Part shown: piece after piece, positions 31,848 through 32,184 of the stretch | Position numbering within the stretch: the first letter of the stretch is position 1 | Layout of the letters: each line of letters starts with the position of its first letter | Source: Paramecium sonneborni | Taxonomy: Eukaryota > Ciliophora > Oligohymenophorea > Peniculida > Parameciidae | Length of the DNA: 32,184 nt | NCBI GenBank assembly: GCA_905182985.1 | Contig: CAJJDN010000097.1 | Location: forward strand, 143,280 to 175,463 | Reading direction: 5' to 3' | Translations under genes and position numbers: made by a program | The notes under the pieces: generated by a model | What the model was told of the DNA's origin: nothing | Database searches by the model: none | The model's input: the letters and a program-made list of their open reading frames with translations, nothing else

Positions 31848-32184
31848 ATATTATATTAAATTTATATAATATTATATCGAATTGAAATAAATCATCTAAT
31901 AATAAGGATAGAGATATAGATTGGGATTATGGACATAATTAAGTTAAATAATTTAATAACATATTTAAGATATATTAAATATCATTTTAAAAAATGAATA
32001 AATTTTAATTTTTTATGGCTAAAACTTTTTTACTTTTTGATTTTGTAAAGTATTCTACGATAACTAGTAGTTAAATATGATTTCTTAATAAAATTTTTTA
32101 GGGATCTTGTATAATTTTTTAGGATAGTTTTGCTTTCATCAGGAAGAGCATACATATATATACTATTTTTGTTTTGTTTTTATT
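31848..32184. other. AT-rich window end, nothing recognised
   Basis: After the stop at 31847 the sequence is AT-rich, with no coding frame that could be supported before the window ends. The last 80 bases are pyrimidine-rich on the + strand, so a minus-strand gene may begin or continue beyond the edge. Confidence 0.4.

Noticed and set aside
1..32184. tRNA, rRNA, CRISPR arrays, prokaryotic operons, telomeric C4A2/G4T2-type repeats
   Set aside because: None was seen by eye. The code, introns and protein families are eukaryotic, and no telomeric repeat tract occurs at either window end.

Overview
This window is ciliate nuclear DNA, almost certainly Paramecium (probably from the macronucleus, and plausibly the P. 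aurelia group). Base composition is extremely AT-rich. Long genes appear only when TAA and TAG are read as glutamine and TGA is the sole stop (genetic code 6). Nearly all genes are broken by tiny GT...AG introns of 20-36 nt, and genes are packed tightly on both strands. About sixteen intact or nearly intact protein genes can be rebuilt exon by exon. For each, exon length minus introns is a whole number of codons ending in TGA.

Layout from left to right: an 1126-aa coiled-coil protein (+, 915-4324); the RNA kinase CLP1 (-, 4362-5812); a short UMP1/POMP-like proteasome chaperone (+, 6561-6835); the ubiquinone-biosynthesis protein COQ4 (-, 6880-7622); two decayed stretches (7640-8480); an unknown 224-aa protein (+, 8549-9245); a frameshifted NEK-kinase pseudogene (-, about 9300-10740); a RING-CH/FHA protein (-, 10898-12288); a decayed stretch (13086-13610); an unknown 321-aa protein (+, 13643-14634); an ARF-like protein without a P-loop (+, 14782-15352); another decayed stretch (about 15570-16380); a C-terminally anchored SNARE (-, 16676-17382); a hot-dog thioesterase carrying an 89-nt TA-flanked insert (+, 17518-18114); and a DGAT/ACAT-type acyltransferase (+, 18214-19566).

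The right half holds a long decayed gene (-, about 19870-21130), an unknown 251-aa protein (+, 21520-22352), a 619-aa cysteine-rich surface-type protein (-, 22861-24825), a coiled-coil protein whose ATG lies 11 bp from that gene's ATG (+, 24837-25483), a myristoylated AGC-like kinase (-, 25742-26866), a small helical protein (+, 26904-27200) and a START-domain protein (-, 27280-28731). From 28991 a 1218-bp block is repeated exactly, with a single N between the copies; this looks like an unmerged contig overlap at a scaffold gap. A low-confidence coding segment runs from the second copy to 31847.

The genes are housekeeping functions: tRNA/mRNA processing, proteasome assembly, coenzyme Q, lipid and acyl-CoA metabolism, membrane fusion, signalling and surface proteins. 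They form no evident operon or pathway. The notable property is the number of decayed genes between intact ones. This fits duplicate loss after the known whole-genome duplications of Paramecium, but that reading is inference.
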